Source: Cryobacterium arcticum
GTDB lineage: Bacteria; Actinomycetota; Actinomycetes; Actinomycetales; Microbacteriaceae
DNA length: 64,000 nucleotides
Direction: 5' to 3'
Assembly: GCF_003185895.1 (NCBI RefSeq)
Contig: NZ_QHLY01000005.1
Span: 705,476 to 769,475, forward strand
Position numbers and translations under genes: made by a program. Below are positions 24,809 through 36,565 of this stretch, in pieces; within the stretch, counting starts at the first letter, position 1; each line of letters opens with the position of its first letter. Below the pieces are notes generated by a model. The model ran no database searches and was not told the origin of the DNA. It was given only the letters and a program-made list of their open reading frames with translations.

Positions 24809-26805
24809 GGCGTGGCGCGCCCGCGGTTCTCTCGCCGGAGCAGCGCACGGCCTGGCTGGCCGCGCAGCGACTCTGGGGCGTCGAACTGCACGATCCGGAG
24901 CTGGCCCCGAACGCGAAGGCGCCCTCGTTCGCCTGGTTCGCCTTTCCGCCGCAGGTCACGTTCGACCTGCCAGAGGCCAGCCGGCTGGGCGTCGGTGACT
25001 TTCTGGAAAGCATCTTCGCGCACGAGATCGGACACCACGCCCTCTCGCCGTCGACCCGCATCACCGGCCTCAAGATCGCCCACCAGCTGGCCCGGGCGCT
25101 GGCGGCCACGGACGCCCAACGCATCCCCAAGCCGGAAGACCAGGTTCACCAGCTCTCCAACCTGTGGTCGGACCTGCTGATCAACGTGCGCGTGGCCGAA
25201 CTGCAACGCCGCCGCGACGCGACCGGTGCCGCGCCGGAGATGGTGCGGATGTGGCAGGTCCTGGCCTGGCGCGGCGGCAGCGACCGGATGTGGTGGGTGG
25301 TGCTGCGCGCCTACGAGATGCTCTGGACGCTGCCGGCCGGCACGCTCTGCCCGGCCGACCCGCCCGCCGAGGAAATCGACCACGTGGAAGCGGAGCGGCG
25401 CGAGACCGCGAGGCGCGGTGCCGCCAGGCAGAAGGAGCTCGACATCGCCGCCGCCGTCGCCGCCGGAAATACGAGGCTCGTCGACGAGCTCGAACAGCAG
25501 GACTCGCTCGAGGTGCAGATCGAGTTCGACGCTCTGGCTCGCACGAATCCGGAGCTGGATTCCGCTCTGCTGGCCGAGACCGTGCGCGCGTTCGGGGACG
25601 ACCCGGTGAGCGGGGCGCTCCGGTTCGGCATGCTGATGGCCCCGTATTTGGTGCGGCCGGGCCTGCCGACGCCGACCACCCGCACGGTGGGCATCGTGCG
25701 CGCGGGCCTCTGCGCCGGTGAATCGGGCGCCACTGCTGCGACCGCCGGTGACCTAGTCGCCGTGCTCGGCGACGCCCGCCTGCAGGAAGCCCCCGAGCAT
25801 CCGGCTGTGGTCAAGGCACGTGCCTTCGCCGAACGCGCGCACAGCGCCGGAGCGGTGCTCAAGGCCGCCGCCAGTGCCGGCGCCCAGGGCGCGACCGGCC
25901 AGGGGTATGGCCTGGCCAACACCCTGCGGCTGTATCACGACAGCGACGCGAACGCCGTGATCGCTGCCTGGTACCAGACCCGGGCGCGGAGCTATGTGCG
26001 CCCGCTCCTGCAACGCTCGAGAACCGCCGCCGTGTCTGGCTCGGAAATTCCCGGCGCGCTGGAGACATGGGAGCTGGGCGACGACCTCGCCGACATCGAC
26101 TGGGCGGCCTCGATGGCGCGCGGCACCACCATCGTTCCCGGCGTCACCACCCGTCGGAGAGAGTACCTGCCCGACATCCCCCCGGTCGCGCCGATCAGCG
26201 TGGACCTCGACCTCTACATCGACTCCTCCGGCTCCATGACCAGCCCCGCCCGGGAATCCCCGGCCGTGCTGGCCGGCAGCATCCTCATTCTCTCGGTGCT
26301 GCGCGGCGGTGGCCGGGTGCGGGTCACCTCGTTCTCGGCCGCCGGGCAGGTGGCCGGCGGGGAACGGTTCACCCGCGATCGCCTCGAGGCGCTGCGCGAC
26401 CTCACCACATACTTCGGTAGCGGCACCGTGTTCCCGCTGGACCTGTACGGCGCACGCTACCGCGGTGTCACCGCAGCAACGGCGACGGTCGGCATCGAGG
26501 TGCGCCGGCACGTTGTGGTGCTGTCCGATGAGGGCCTGCTGTCGATGTTCGGCGCCGGCCAGCCCCAGTTCGCCGATGTCGCCGGCCAAGTGCGCCGCAC
26601 CCTGGATTCGGCCACGTTGATTCTGCAGGACTCCCGGCATTCGGTGGCCGAGCCCGCGGCCGCGGCCGGCTACGACGTGGAATACATCCAATACATGACC
26701 GACGCCCCGGCAGCATGCGCCCGGCTGGCTCGCCGGTTGGCCACTTCGCGGCCCGCCACCGCGGCAGCACGCCGGGCCCGAACCCGAGGAGGCTTCCATG
26801 GCTGA
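24805..26805 (+). CDS. Putative HEIGH metallopeptidase-VWA domain protein
   Basis: 666 residues combining two recognisable sites. FAHEIGHHAL at residues 71-80 is an HExxH zinc-peptidase motif (His73, Glu74, His77). DLDLYIDSSGSM ends in a VWA metal-ion site DxSxS (Asp473, Ser475, Ser477), with a later Asp575 in VVLSDEG. The central part is helical and charged, with a candidate coiled coil near residues 190-235. This resembles the DUF2201-type combination of putative metallopeptidase and VWA-like domains that accompanies MoxR ATPases; I cannot confirm membership. Peptidase activity is unproven. Confidence 0.82.
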   Translation: MRRGAPAVLSPEQRTAWLAAQRLWGVELHDPELAPNAKAPSFAWFAFPPQVTFDLPEASRLGVGDFLESIFAHEIGHHALSPSTRITGLKIAHQLARALAATDAQRIPKPEDQVHQLSNLWSDLLINVRVAELQRRRDATGAAPEMVRMWQVLAWRGGSDRMWWVVLRAYEMLWTLPAGTLCPADPPAEEIDHVEAERRETARRGAARQKELDIAAAVAAGNTRLVDELEQQDSLEVQIEFDALARTNPELDSALLAETVRAFGDDPVSGALRFGMLMAPYLVRPGLPTPTTRTVGIVRAGLCAGESGATAATAGDLVAVLGDARLQEAPEHPAVVKARAFAERAHSAGAVLKAAASAGAQGATGQGYGLANTLRLYHDSDANAVIAAWYQTRARSYVRPLLQRSRTAAVSGSEIPGALETWELGDDLADIDWAASMARGTTIVPGVTTRRREYLPDIPPVAPISVDLDLYIDSSGSMTSPARESPAVLAGSILILSVLRGGGRVRVTSFSAAGQVAGGERFTRDRLEALRDLTTYFGSGTVFPLDLYGARYRGVTAATATVGIEVRRHVVVLSDEGLLSMFGAGQPQFADVAGQVRRTLDSATLILQDSRHSVAEPAAAAGYDVEYIQYMTDAPAACARLARRLATSRPATAAARRARTRGGFHG

Positions 26806-27709
26806 CGCCAAAGTGCCGTTCTGGCGCCGGCTCGCGGAGGCGGCGGGCCTGACCGATGGGCAGCTGAGCAGCGGAATCCCGATGACGCCCGGCGCTCCGC
26901 CCACTCCGCCATCCCCGTCGCCCGCATCCCCTCCGCCGAGCGCCGCCGGGCCCGCCCCGGCTGCGGCCCGGCCGGCACCCTCCCCTCGAGCCGCCACCTC
27001 TGCTGCCCCGCCGGCGCAGGCCGACGATGAAAGCCTGGCCTCCGGACCGGGCGGGGAAGCCCTGCTCGAGCTCTGGTTCGCCCGCGCCGAAGACGATCTC
27101 GTGGCTTGGCGGCAGTGCCTGCCGGGGCCCAGCGCTGCCGAAATCGGCACCAGGCTTTCCCTCGTGCCCAAGACATTCCTCGACGACGATGTCGCCGTGC
27201 TGCGGCTCGCCGAGCATATTCTCGAACCGGAATACGGTGCGGCTCCTGACACGAGTGCTGACAGGCACGCCCGCGAGATCCTGGCCGTCGTCGACCAGGC
27301 CAGGGCCACCGGTTCCAGCGCCGCCCGCCGCGCCGCCGCGCTTGTGCTCTGGCTCTGGGCCAGCGACGACCTCCACGGGCCGTTGTCGGTGCCGCTGCGA
27401 CCGGTGCTGCGCGACCGTGCGATGGCGGCGATGGCCTTCCGGCTGGCCGCCGTGGTCGATCCGGCCGAGTGGGTGAGCGACGCCGTGCACCGTGACGAAG
27501 CCGCGCGGACCTTTTTGTTCTGGTCCGGGCACCTCCCCGCCGGAGAGGACGAGGCCGCGGCCCGGTCGCTGCTCTCGATGCGTGACTCGCTGCTGCAGAA
27601 CGCCGCGCTGGCGCAGACCCTCGCCGATCACGAACACCGCCTCGAGGTCACCCGTCGGCTGCAGGCGGCGCGGGCCCGCGAAGCCGCGGCCCGGTACTCC
27701 CATGAGTGA
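26798..27709 (+). CDS. Hypothetical protein with proline-rich N-terminal region
   Basis: 303 residues, no family recognised. After a short amphipathic start (VPFWRRLAEAAGL), residues about 29-75 are Pro/Ala/Ser-rich and surely disordered. From about 80 on it is helical, with several Trp residues (VLWLWASDDL) and a charged C-terminal helix (EHRLEVTRRLQAARAREAAARY) that could form a coiled coil. It overlaps both neighbours by eight bases, so it belongs to the same coupled operon. A linker or scaffold role is only a guess. Confidence 0.75.
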   Translation: MADAKVPFWRRLAEAAGLTDGQLSSGIPMTPGAPPTPPSPSPASPPPSAAGPAPAAARPAPSPRAATSAAPPAQADDESLASGPGGEALLELWFARAEDDLVAWRQCLPGPSAAEIGTRLSLVPKTFLDDDVAVLRLAEHILEPEYGAAPDTSADRHAREILAVVDQARATGSSAARRAAALVLWLWASDDLHGPLSVPLRPVLRDRAMAAMAFRLAAVVDPAEWVSDAVHRDEAARTFLFWSGHLPAGEDEAAARSLLSMRDSLLQNAALAQTLADHEHRLEVTRRLQAARAREAAARYSHE

Positions 27710-29099
27710 TCGCGCCGACAACGTCGTAACCGCACCCGCCGTCGCCGACCCCGATGACCCGCTCGCGCTGGCCGAATACGCCCCGGGCGGCGCCGTCGCA
27801 CTCACCGATGCCGAACGCTGGCCCACCCTCGACACGGCCGGCGCCGAACGACTGCGCCGGGTGCGCCACCATCCGCTCGCCCCCGCCTGGGTGCACCAAA
27901 CCGGCGACCGCCTGAGCGCCGACGCCGTGCACCGGGTGCAACAACCGCTCCCGCTGCCGGGTTGGCTGGACGAGCACCTCGCCACGGCCAGACGCTTGCC
28001 GGCCTACCGCCGCCAAGCGGATCGGCTACGCGACCTGGCGAGCTGGCCCACCCTCACCCGGGACGACCTGCTCGACGACATCTCAGCGTTCGTGCCGCTC
28101 GACGCCGACCTCGGTCGCCTGATCGAGGGCTCGAGTTCGGGCACCACCGGCCGGGCGCTACAGATTCCCGACGACGTCGAGGAGGTCGCCCGCACCTTCC
28201 ACCTCTTGGTGCGCCTGGTGACCGAGCAGGGAATCGACTGGCAGCCCGACCCCGACCGGATGGCGCTGGCCTACGTCGTGCACCAGCGCCAGGCCTTCAC
28301 CTACACCTCGTCTATTAGCAGTTTCGGCCAGGCCACAATGGCCCGGCTGAACCTGCACCCGTCCCAGTGGCCGCACGCCGGGCAGCGGACCGGGTTCCTG
28401 TTGGCGCAGCAGCCGCAGGTGATCACCGGCAATCCCACCAGCCTGGCCGAGCTGTTGCAGCCCGAGCTGGTGGCGGGGCTCCGCCCACTGGCGCTGTTCA
28501 GCGGCGCGATGGCACTCAGCCTGCCGCTCCGCCGTGACCTCGAGCAGGCATATGCCTGCCCGGTTATCGATGTCTACGGGTTGCACGAAACCCGCCCGAT
28601 CGCGGCCAGCGTCGACGGCGGGCCGTTCGTGATCCTGGATCGCCGGCTGCACGTGGAGGTGCTCGACGACGCCGGCACACCCGTGCCGGCGGGGGAGCGC
28701 GGCGAGATCACCGTCACGGCGGGGGAGAACCCGCTGCTTCCGCTGGTGCGGTATCGCACCGGCGACTTCGGCCGGCTCGTGCACGTGGCCGGCCGCCCCG
28801 CACTGGCCGACCTGGAGGGCCGCGAGGCCACCCGATTCGTGGCGCCCGCCGGCACCCTGGTGCCCTGCGTCGACCTCACCCAACATCTGCAGGCCGGCGG
28901 TGCGCGCGGTTGGTCCGTGCACCAGGCCGCCGACGGGGCGGTGGCCGCAACCGTGGTGGGCGGTGACTCCGGGCAGATCCGTGCGGCACTGGAGCAGCTG
29001 CTCTCGCGGCCCGTCGCGGTGACAGCGGTGGCGACCCTCCTCGAGCTCGGCGAGGGCAAGCCGCGGCGTTACCGGTCGGACGCGCCGGGCGTACTCTGA
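27702..29099 (+). CDS. Stand-alone adenylate-forming enzyme (PaaK/CapK-like)
   Basis: 465 residues of the ANL superfamily, which activate a carboxylate with ATP. Signature motifs are all present: the phosphate loop SSSGTTG (144-150), YGLHET (292-297), YRTGDFGRL near 350, and a C-terminal GEGKPRRYRSD with a candidate catalytic lysine. The form is closest to phenylacetate-CoA-ligase or CapK-like enzymes. No carrier protein, CoA-pathway gene or peptide-synthetase gene is nearby. Last gene of the MoxR/VWA operon; substrate and acceptor unknown. Confidence 0.82.
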   Translation: MSDRADNVVTAPAVADPDDPLALAEYAPGGAVALTDAERWPTLDTAGAERLRRVRHHPLAPAWVHQTGDRLSADAVHRVQQPLPLPGWLDEHLATARRLPAYRRQADRLRDLASWPTLTRDDLLDDISAFVPLDADLGRLIEGSSSGTTGRALQIPDDVEEVARTFHLLVRLVTEQGIDWQPDPDRMALAYVVHQRQAFTYTSSISSFGQATMARLNLHPSQWPHAGQRTGFLLAQQPQVITGNPTSLAELLQPELVAGLRPLALFSGAMALSLPLRRDLEQAYACPVIDVYGLHETRPIAASVDGGPFVILDRRLHVEVLDDAGTPVPAGERGEITVTAGENPLLPLVRYRTGDFGRLVHVAGRPALADLEGREATRFVAPAGTLVPCVDLTQHLQAGGARGWSVHQAADGAVAATVVGGDSGQIRAALEQLLSRPVAVTAVATLLELGEGKPRRYRSDAPGVL

Positions 29100-29188
29100 C
29101 GCTTCGGCAACATGTCGCACGGATGCGAATGGCAGTGTGTGTACGAACAATGGCAGTCGAATTCCGCCAGCGGGCAGGGTGATTTCCC

Positions 29189-29194
29189 TAGGCT
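29189..29194 (+). promoter_or_regulatory. Candidate leaderless -10 element of the DinB-family gene
   Basis: TAGGCT ends six bases before ATG 29201, with no ribosome site between. The same hexamer precedes the MoxR gene. Confidence 0.5.
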
Positions 29195-29200
29195 GTGGCC

Positions 29201-29719
29201 ATGCCGATCACACCCGACACCAAAGACTGGACCTGGGTGCTCGAGCGCCCGTGCACGGAATGCGGTTTCTCCTCCGCCGACGTGGTCTACGACGATGTTC
29301 CCGACCTGGTCCGACGGAATGCCGCAGCCTGGGCGCCGGTTCTCGCCCGAGCGGATGTTTCCGTGCGACCCGATGAGAACACCTGGTCCGCACTGGAATA
29401 CGGCGCGCACGTACGAGACGTGTTCCGGATCTTCAACACCCGGCTGGGCCTGATGCTGCGCGAGGACGACCCCCTGTTCGCCAACTGGGACCAGGACGCC
29501 ACCGCGGCCGCCGAGCGCTACAACGAGCAGGACCCGGCCACCGTGGCGACTGAGTTGGCCGCGGCCGGGGTGTCCGTCGCCGACGCGTTCGCCGCCGTGC
29601 CGCGGGTTGACCGGGGGCGTACCGGCCGCCGCAGCGACGGCGCCAGGTTCACCGTCACGACCCTGGCCCAGTACTTCATCCACGATCCGGTGCACCACCT
29701 GCACGACGTGGCCGGCTGA
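29201..29719 (+). CDS. DinB-family protein
   Basis: 172-residue four-helix-bundle protein of the DinB/YfiT superfamily, in actinobacteria often a mycothiol- or metal-dependent enzyme. The start TKDWTWVLERPCTECGF has a CxxC pair and is typical of one actinobacterial DinB subgroup. HDPVHHLHDV near the C-terminus supplies His residues for metal binding. ATG 29201 is preferred over GTG 29195, which overlaps the putative transcription start. Exact activity unknown. It stands alone, downstream of the MoxR operon. Confidence 0.82.
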   Translation: MPITPDTKDWTWVLERPCTECGFSSADVVYDDVPDLVRRNAAAWAPVLARADVSVRPDENTWSALEYGAHVRDVFRIFNTRLGLMLREDDPLFANWDQDATAAAERYNEQDPATVATELAAAGVSVADAFAAVPRVDRGRTGRRSDGARFTVTTLAQYFIHDPVHHLHDVAG

Positions 29720-29735
29720 CCCGACCCGAGCCCGC

Positions 29736-29801
29736 ACCTGTTCCCCGTGCGGACAAGTGCGCCCGGCGCACCGGCCGCAGAAGTCCGAAGCGGCCGCAGT
29801 T
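29736..29801. repeat. 66-bp palindromic intergenic repeat, copy 2
   Basis: Same length and layout as copies 1, 3 and 4: ACCTGTTCCCC on the left, CGGACAAGTGCG and CGCAGAAGTCCG as inner arms, and GCAGTT on the right. It lies between the DinB-family gene and licT. Confidence 0.85.
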
Positions 29802-29852
29802 GGACGGGGTCGGCCGGGCGAAATCGGCCAGCAACCGCGCTACCCGAGCCTG

Positions 29853-29858
29853 TACACT
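29853..29858 (+). promoter_or_regulatory. Candidate leaderless -10 element of licT
   Basis: TACACT ends seven bases before ATG 29866. The intervening GCCCCCT is not a ribosome site. Confidence 0.5.
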
Positions 29859-29865
29859 GCCCCCT

Positions 29866-30753
29866 ATGGCGACGGATAGCGATGTGGCGCGCGCGGCGGG
29901 CGTGATTGCGCACAAGGTACTCAACAACAACGTCGTCATTTCCATCGATCAGTCCGGTCAGGAGCGCGTGCTCATGGGCCGCGGTCTGGGCTTCAAGCTG
30001 CAGCCCACCGACACCATCGACCCGGCCAAGGTCGAGAAGACGTTCATCCTGGATCAGGGCAGCGAAGCGGACCACGCCCGCCAGTTGCTCGCCTCCGTGC
30101 CTTACCCGGTGATCGAAGCCGTCAACCGCGCCGTGGACGAAGCCGAACGCGCACTGGGCCGCAGTCTCGGGCGCAGGTTCCTCATCGCGGTCATCGACCA
30201 CGTGCAATATGTCCTGGAGCGCATGGAACAGGGCATCCGTATTCCCACCACGACAATGCCCGAGCTTCGGGTGCTACACCCGCAGGAGTTTGCCGCGGCG
30301 ACCGCGATGGCCCTGTCGGTCAGCCGCAGCCTGGACACCACCCTGCCCGAGGAAGAAGCCGTATTCCTCACGATGCATCTGTTGAACGCCACCCGGGATG
30401 AACCCAACGGCACGGCAGCGCTGCTCTTTCGACGGGTGCAGCACGTCGTCACGACGGTGGAAAGTGGGCTCGGGGTTCAGCTGGATCCGGCCAGCCCGGA
30501 CTACGCCCGGTTCATCCTGCATGTGCAGTTCCTGCTGCAGCGATTGGTCGCCAAGTCGATGCTGCGCGGCTCCGACACGTCGTTCTTCGAGTTCGCCAAA
30601 CTGAGCTATCCGCGCTCCTACGCGATCGCGGCCGACGTCAAGTCTTACGTCAATGCCGCCACGGGGTCTGAACTCACCGACGAAGAACTGCTCTACGTGA
30701 TCGTGCACGTCGAGCGGCTGGCCAACCAAGTTGTGGATGGCGGCACCGCATAA
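29866..30753 (+). CDS. licT: BglG/LicT-family transcriptional antiterminator
   Basis: 295-residue RNA-binding antiterminator. The N-terminal co-antiterminator domain (residues about 10-65) has VLNNNVVISID and MGRGLGF. Two PTS-regulation domains follow, with conserved phosphorylation histidines in IDHVQYV and FLTMHLLNA (first) and FILHVQFLL and VIVHVERL (second). When beta-glucosides are taken up, dephosphorylation by EII lets such proteins bind the RAT and prevent termination. The matching RAT lies 53 bases downstream, ahead of the PTS gene. Confidence 0.94.
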   Translation: MATDSDVARAAGVIAHKVLNNNVVISIDQSGQERVLMGRGLGFKLQPTDTIDPAKVEKTFILDQGSEADHARQLLASVPYPVIEAVNRAVDEAERALGRSLGRRFLIAVIDHVQYVLERMEQGIRIPTTTMPELRVLHPQEFAAATAMALSVSRSLDTTLPEEEAVFLTMHLLNATRDEPNGTAALLFRRVQHVVTTVESGLGVQLDPASPDYARFILHVQFLLQRLVAKSMLRGSDTSFFEFAKLSYPRSYAIAADVKSYVNAATGSELTDEELLYVIVHVERLANQVVDGGTA

Positions 30754-30805
30754 GCGTGTGCTATCGTGATCGACGCAGGGCGAGGACGACCTGCGAAGCA
30801 CTCAC

Positions 30806-30835
30806 GGATTGTTACCGCGCAAGCGGGCAAAACCT
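30806..30835 (+). promoter_or_regulatory. RAT: ribonucleic antiterminator of the first beta-glucoside operon
   Basis: GGATTGTTACCGCGCAAGCG begins a 30-base element ending GGCAAAACCT. It matches the LicT/BglG RAT pattern (GGATTGTTACTG...CAGGCAAAACC) almost base for base; the apical stem is CCGC/GCGG with loop GCAA. Its last four bases are the first arm of the terminator at 30832, so RAT and terminator are mutually exclusive. Confidence 0.92.
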
Positions 30836-30881
30836 GAATTCCCACCGCCGACAGCGGTGAACGGATTCAGGTCTTTTTTTT
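30832..30881 (+). terminator. Intrinsic terminator controlled by the RAT
   Basis: ACCTGAAT (30832-30839) pairs with ATTCAGGT (30865-30872), enclosing an inner stem CACCGC/GCGGTG, and is followed by TC and eight T residues. It lies about 70 bases before the PTS start, so the operon is off unless LicT binds the RAT. Confidence 0.92.
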
Positions 30882-30914
30882 GCCCAAAAACCCGTGCAGC
30901 GCTTCTTTTCGTGA

Positions 30915-32810
<1,896 letters not shown>

Positions 32811-32828
32811 GCACATCCCAGCAGTCCC

Positions 32829-32859
32829 GGTGGAGGGGCGGCACGCCCGCTCCTCCACC
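32829..32859 (+). promoter_or_regulatory. Intercistronic hairpin between bglF and bglA
   Basis: GGTGGAGG (32829-32836) and CCTCCACC (32852-32859) form an 8-bp perfect stem with a GC-rich loop that can pair further. No T-run follows. It could stabilise or process the bglF mRNA end (inference). Confidence 0.4.
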
Positions 32860-32893
32860 CTCTGCACTGCGGCACAACCGCGGTGCGTAATAA

Positions 32894-34327
<1,434 letters not shown>

Positions 34328-34357
34328 CGTCGATGTATACGCATTAACCCCTTGGGT

Positions 34358-34389
34358 GGTCTCCGGGACGTCGTCCAGTCCCGGAGACC
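34358..34389 (+). terminator. Strong hairpin after the phospho-beta-glucosidase gene
   Basis: GGTCTCCGGGAC (34358-34369) pairs perfectly with GTCCCGGAGACC (34378-34389) around an eight-base loop. It sits between the glucosidase stop and the HAD gene. The following GCCTCGTTTGG has no long T-run, so termination may be partial, which would lower HAD expression within the operon. Confidence 0.6.
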
Positions 34390-34408
34390 GCCTCGTTTGG
34401 AGCACTAC

Positions 34409-35266
34409 ATGACCGCCCAGCGCATCGCGTTCCTTGACGTCGACGGCACCATCATCGATGCGGGCGAGGTGATCGCCCCGTCCACCATCGAGGCGGTGCA
34501 AACCGCTCGGGCCAACGGGCACCTGGTGTACCTGAGCACCGGGCGGGCGTCGGTGGAGATCTACCCCAAGATCCGCGACATCGGCTTCGACGGCGCCATC
34601 AGCGCCGGCGGCGGGTTCGCCGAGATCGGCGACGACCTGGTGATCGCCCGCACGATGCCCGAAGAGGCCGTGGCTCGCATGGTCGGCTTCTACGAGGAGT
34701 CGGGCTACGACTTCTACCTGCAGGCGTTCGCCGAGCTGTACCCCAGCCCAGGCGTGCGCGGCCGGTTCGCGAGCTACCTGCAAGACGACCAGGAGCGCCG
34801 GGGCGAGACCCGCACCGATCTGGATTCCGTCACCGACGGTCGCGAACACCCCGCGCTGAAGGCGTTCGCCAATGTGCGCCCGCTCAGCTACACCGGTATC
34901 GCCAAGTCGGTATTCCTCGCCGGTGATCTCACCGCGTACGACCGGGTGTCCGAGGCCCTCAGCGACGACTTCCACGTGATCACCGGCACGATTCCGCACA
35001 TGGGCCGGGGCAGCGGCGAGGTCACACTCGGCGGGGTGAACAAGGGCACGACCATCCTGCAGCTGCTCGATCTGCTCGGCATCGACGCGGCATCCGCCAT
35101 CGGCATCGGCGACAGCACCAACGACATCGAGATGTTGCAGGTCTGCGGCGTCGGCATCGCCATGGGCAACGCCACGGATGTGGTCAAGGCGCACGCCGAC
35201 GAGGTCACCACCGCGGTGCTCGACGACGGCGTCTGGAACGCGTTCCACCGCCACGGCCTGATCTGA
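34409..35266 (+). CDS. Cof-type HAD hydrolase
   Basis: 285-residue haloacid-dehalogenase phosphatase of the Cof subgroup. Motif I is FLDVDGTI (nucleophile Asp10), motif IV is GIGDSTNDIEML, and the cap domain lies between. Such enzymes dephosphorylate sugar phosphates or related metabolites. Placement after the beta-glucoside genes suggests relief of sugar-phosphate stress (inference). The start ATG 34409 follows GGAGCACTAC. Confidence 0.88.
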   Translation: MTAQRIAFLDVDGTIIDAGEVIAPSTIEAVQTARANGHLVYLSTGRASVEIYPKIRDIGFDGAISAGGGFAEIGDDLVIARTMPEEAVARMVGFYEESGYDFYLQAFAELYPSPGVRGRFASYLQDDQERRGETRTDLDSVTDGREHPALKAFANVRPLSYTGIAKSVFLAGDLTAYDRVSEALSDDFHVITGTIPHMGRGSGEVTLGGVNKGTTILQLLDLLGIDAASAIGIGDSTNDIEMLQVCGVGIAMGNATDVVKAHADEVTTAVLDDGVWNAFHRHGLI

Positions 35267-35300
35267 CCCGCTGTTCCCTCAACCCGCCCTCCGGCGGCGC

Positions 35301-35366
35301 AACTGTTGCCCACGCGGACTTCTGCGTCCGGCACGCCGGGCGCAAAAGTCCGTTTCGGGAACAGTT
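35301..35366. repeat. 66-bp palindromic intergenic repeat, copy 3
   Basis: AACTGTT at the left and AACAGTT at the right are perfect inverted ends; inner arms CGGACTTCTGCG and CGCAAAAGTCCG flank TCCGGCACGCCGGG. It lies between the convergent HAD and thiolase genes, where it may also act as a bidirectional terminator. Confidence 0.9.
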
Positions 35367-35371
35367 TGGGT

Positions 35372-36565
35372 TTAGACGGCCTCGAGGATGCTGACGTAGT
35401 TGGCCACGCCCACGCCGCCCATGTTCTGCACCAGCGCGCGCCGGGCTCCGGGCAGTTGCATGTCGCCGGCCGTGCCGGTGAGCTGCATGGCCGCGACCAC
35501 ATGCTGCGAGACCCCGGTAGCGCCCACCGGATGCCCCTTGGCTTTCAGCCCGCCCGACAGGTTCACCGGCAGCCGGCCGCCGGGCTGCACCCAGCCCTCC
35601 TCGATGGCGCGGCGGCCCTGCCCCGGCTCGGTGAGGCCCATCGCCTCATAGAGCACCAGCTCGGCGATGGTGAAGCAGTCGTGCAACTCGGCGAAGTCCA
35701 CGTCGGCCAGGCCCACCCCGGCCATCGCCAGCGCCCGCTCGAACGACACCCGGGTGGCCGCGAACGCGGTGGGGTCGCGCCGGGCTGCCGGGAGGAAGTC
35801 GTTGGCCTGGCCGAACCCGGCCAGGCGCACCGGGTCGGTGGCCGCACCGGAGCCACGACGGGCATCCGTGCTGAGGATCACCGCGGCCGCGCCGTCGGAG
35901 ACGGGGGAGCAGTCGGTGCGGCGCAGCTGCCCGGCCACGATCGGGTTCTTCTCCGAGACGGTCTGGCAGAACTCCTCGCCGAGGTCCCGGCGGAGCTGCG
36001 CATATGGATTGGCGACGCCGTTGCGGTGGTTCTTTGCGGCGATAGAGCCGAGCACGTCACCGATCGCGCCGTACCTCTGGGCATAGGCGTCGGCGACGAC
36101 CGCGAACAGGCCGGCGAACCCGGTACTGGATGGTGTGCCGGCCAGGTCGTAGTCCGCGCCGAGCAGCGCCTCGCCGACCTGGTCGGCCGAGGCGTGGGTC
36201 ATCTTCTCTGCGCCGATCACGAGGACGGTCTTGGCGGTGCCGGCCAGCAGCGACTTCACACCCTGCTGGAGGGCGGCCGAGCCGGACGCGCAGGCGTTCT
36301 CCACCCGAGTGGCCGGCACGTTGGCCAGCACCGGGTCGGCCTGCAGCACCAGCGACGCCGGGAAGGCCAGTGGCACCAGCGCCGAGTTGAACTGGCCGAG
36401 GTAGACCTCGTCGATCTCGGCGGCGTCGATGCCGGCGCCGGCGATGGCCTCGCGGGTGACCTGCACGATCAGGGATTCGAGGGTGTCGTCGGTGAGCTTG
36501 CCGAACCGGCTGTGCCCCCAGCCGGTGAGCAGCACGTCGGTGCCGAATTCCTCGGAGAGGCTCAT
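35372..36565 (-). CDS. Acetyl-CoA acetyltransferase (SCPx-type thiolase)
   Basis: 397-residue thiolase. The acyl-accepting Cys92 is in [20 protein letters not shown] supplies a conserved active-site His, and [10 protein letters not shown] the second. The C-terminal block reads [11 protein letters not shown], where classical thiolases have a second catalytic Cys; this is the pattern of the SCPx/lipid-transfer-type subfamily. It would cleave acetoacetyl-CoA to two acetyl-CoA at the end of the ketone-body operon. The start overlaps the upstream gene by four bases (ATGA). Confidence 0.9.
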   Translation of the reverse strand: MSLSEEFGTDVLLTGWGHSRFGKLTDDTLESLIVQVTREAIAGAGIDAAEIDEVYLGQFNSALVPLAFPASLVLQADPVLANVPATRVENACASGSAALQQGVKSLLAGTAKTVLVIGAEKMTHASADQVGEALLGADYDLAGTPSSTGFAGLFAVVADAYAQRYGAIGDVLGSIAAKNHRNGVANPYAQLRRDLGEEFCQTVSEKNPIVAGQLRRTDCSPVSDGAAAVILSTDARRGSGAATDPVRLAGFGQANDFLPAARRDPTAFAATRVSFERALAMAGVGLADVDFAELHDCFTIAELVLYEAMGLTEPGQGRRAIEEGWVQPGGRLPVNLSGGLKAKGHPVGATGVSQHVVAAMQLTGTAGDMQLPGARRALVQNMGGVGVANYVSILEAV

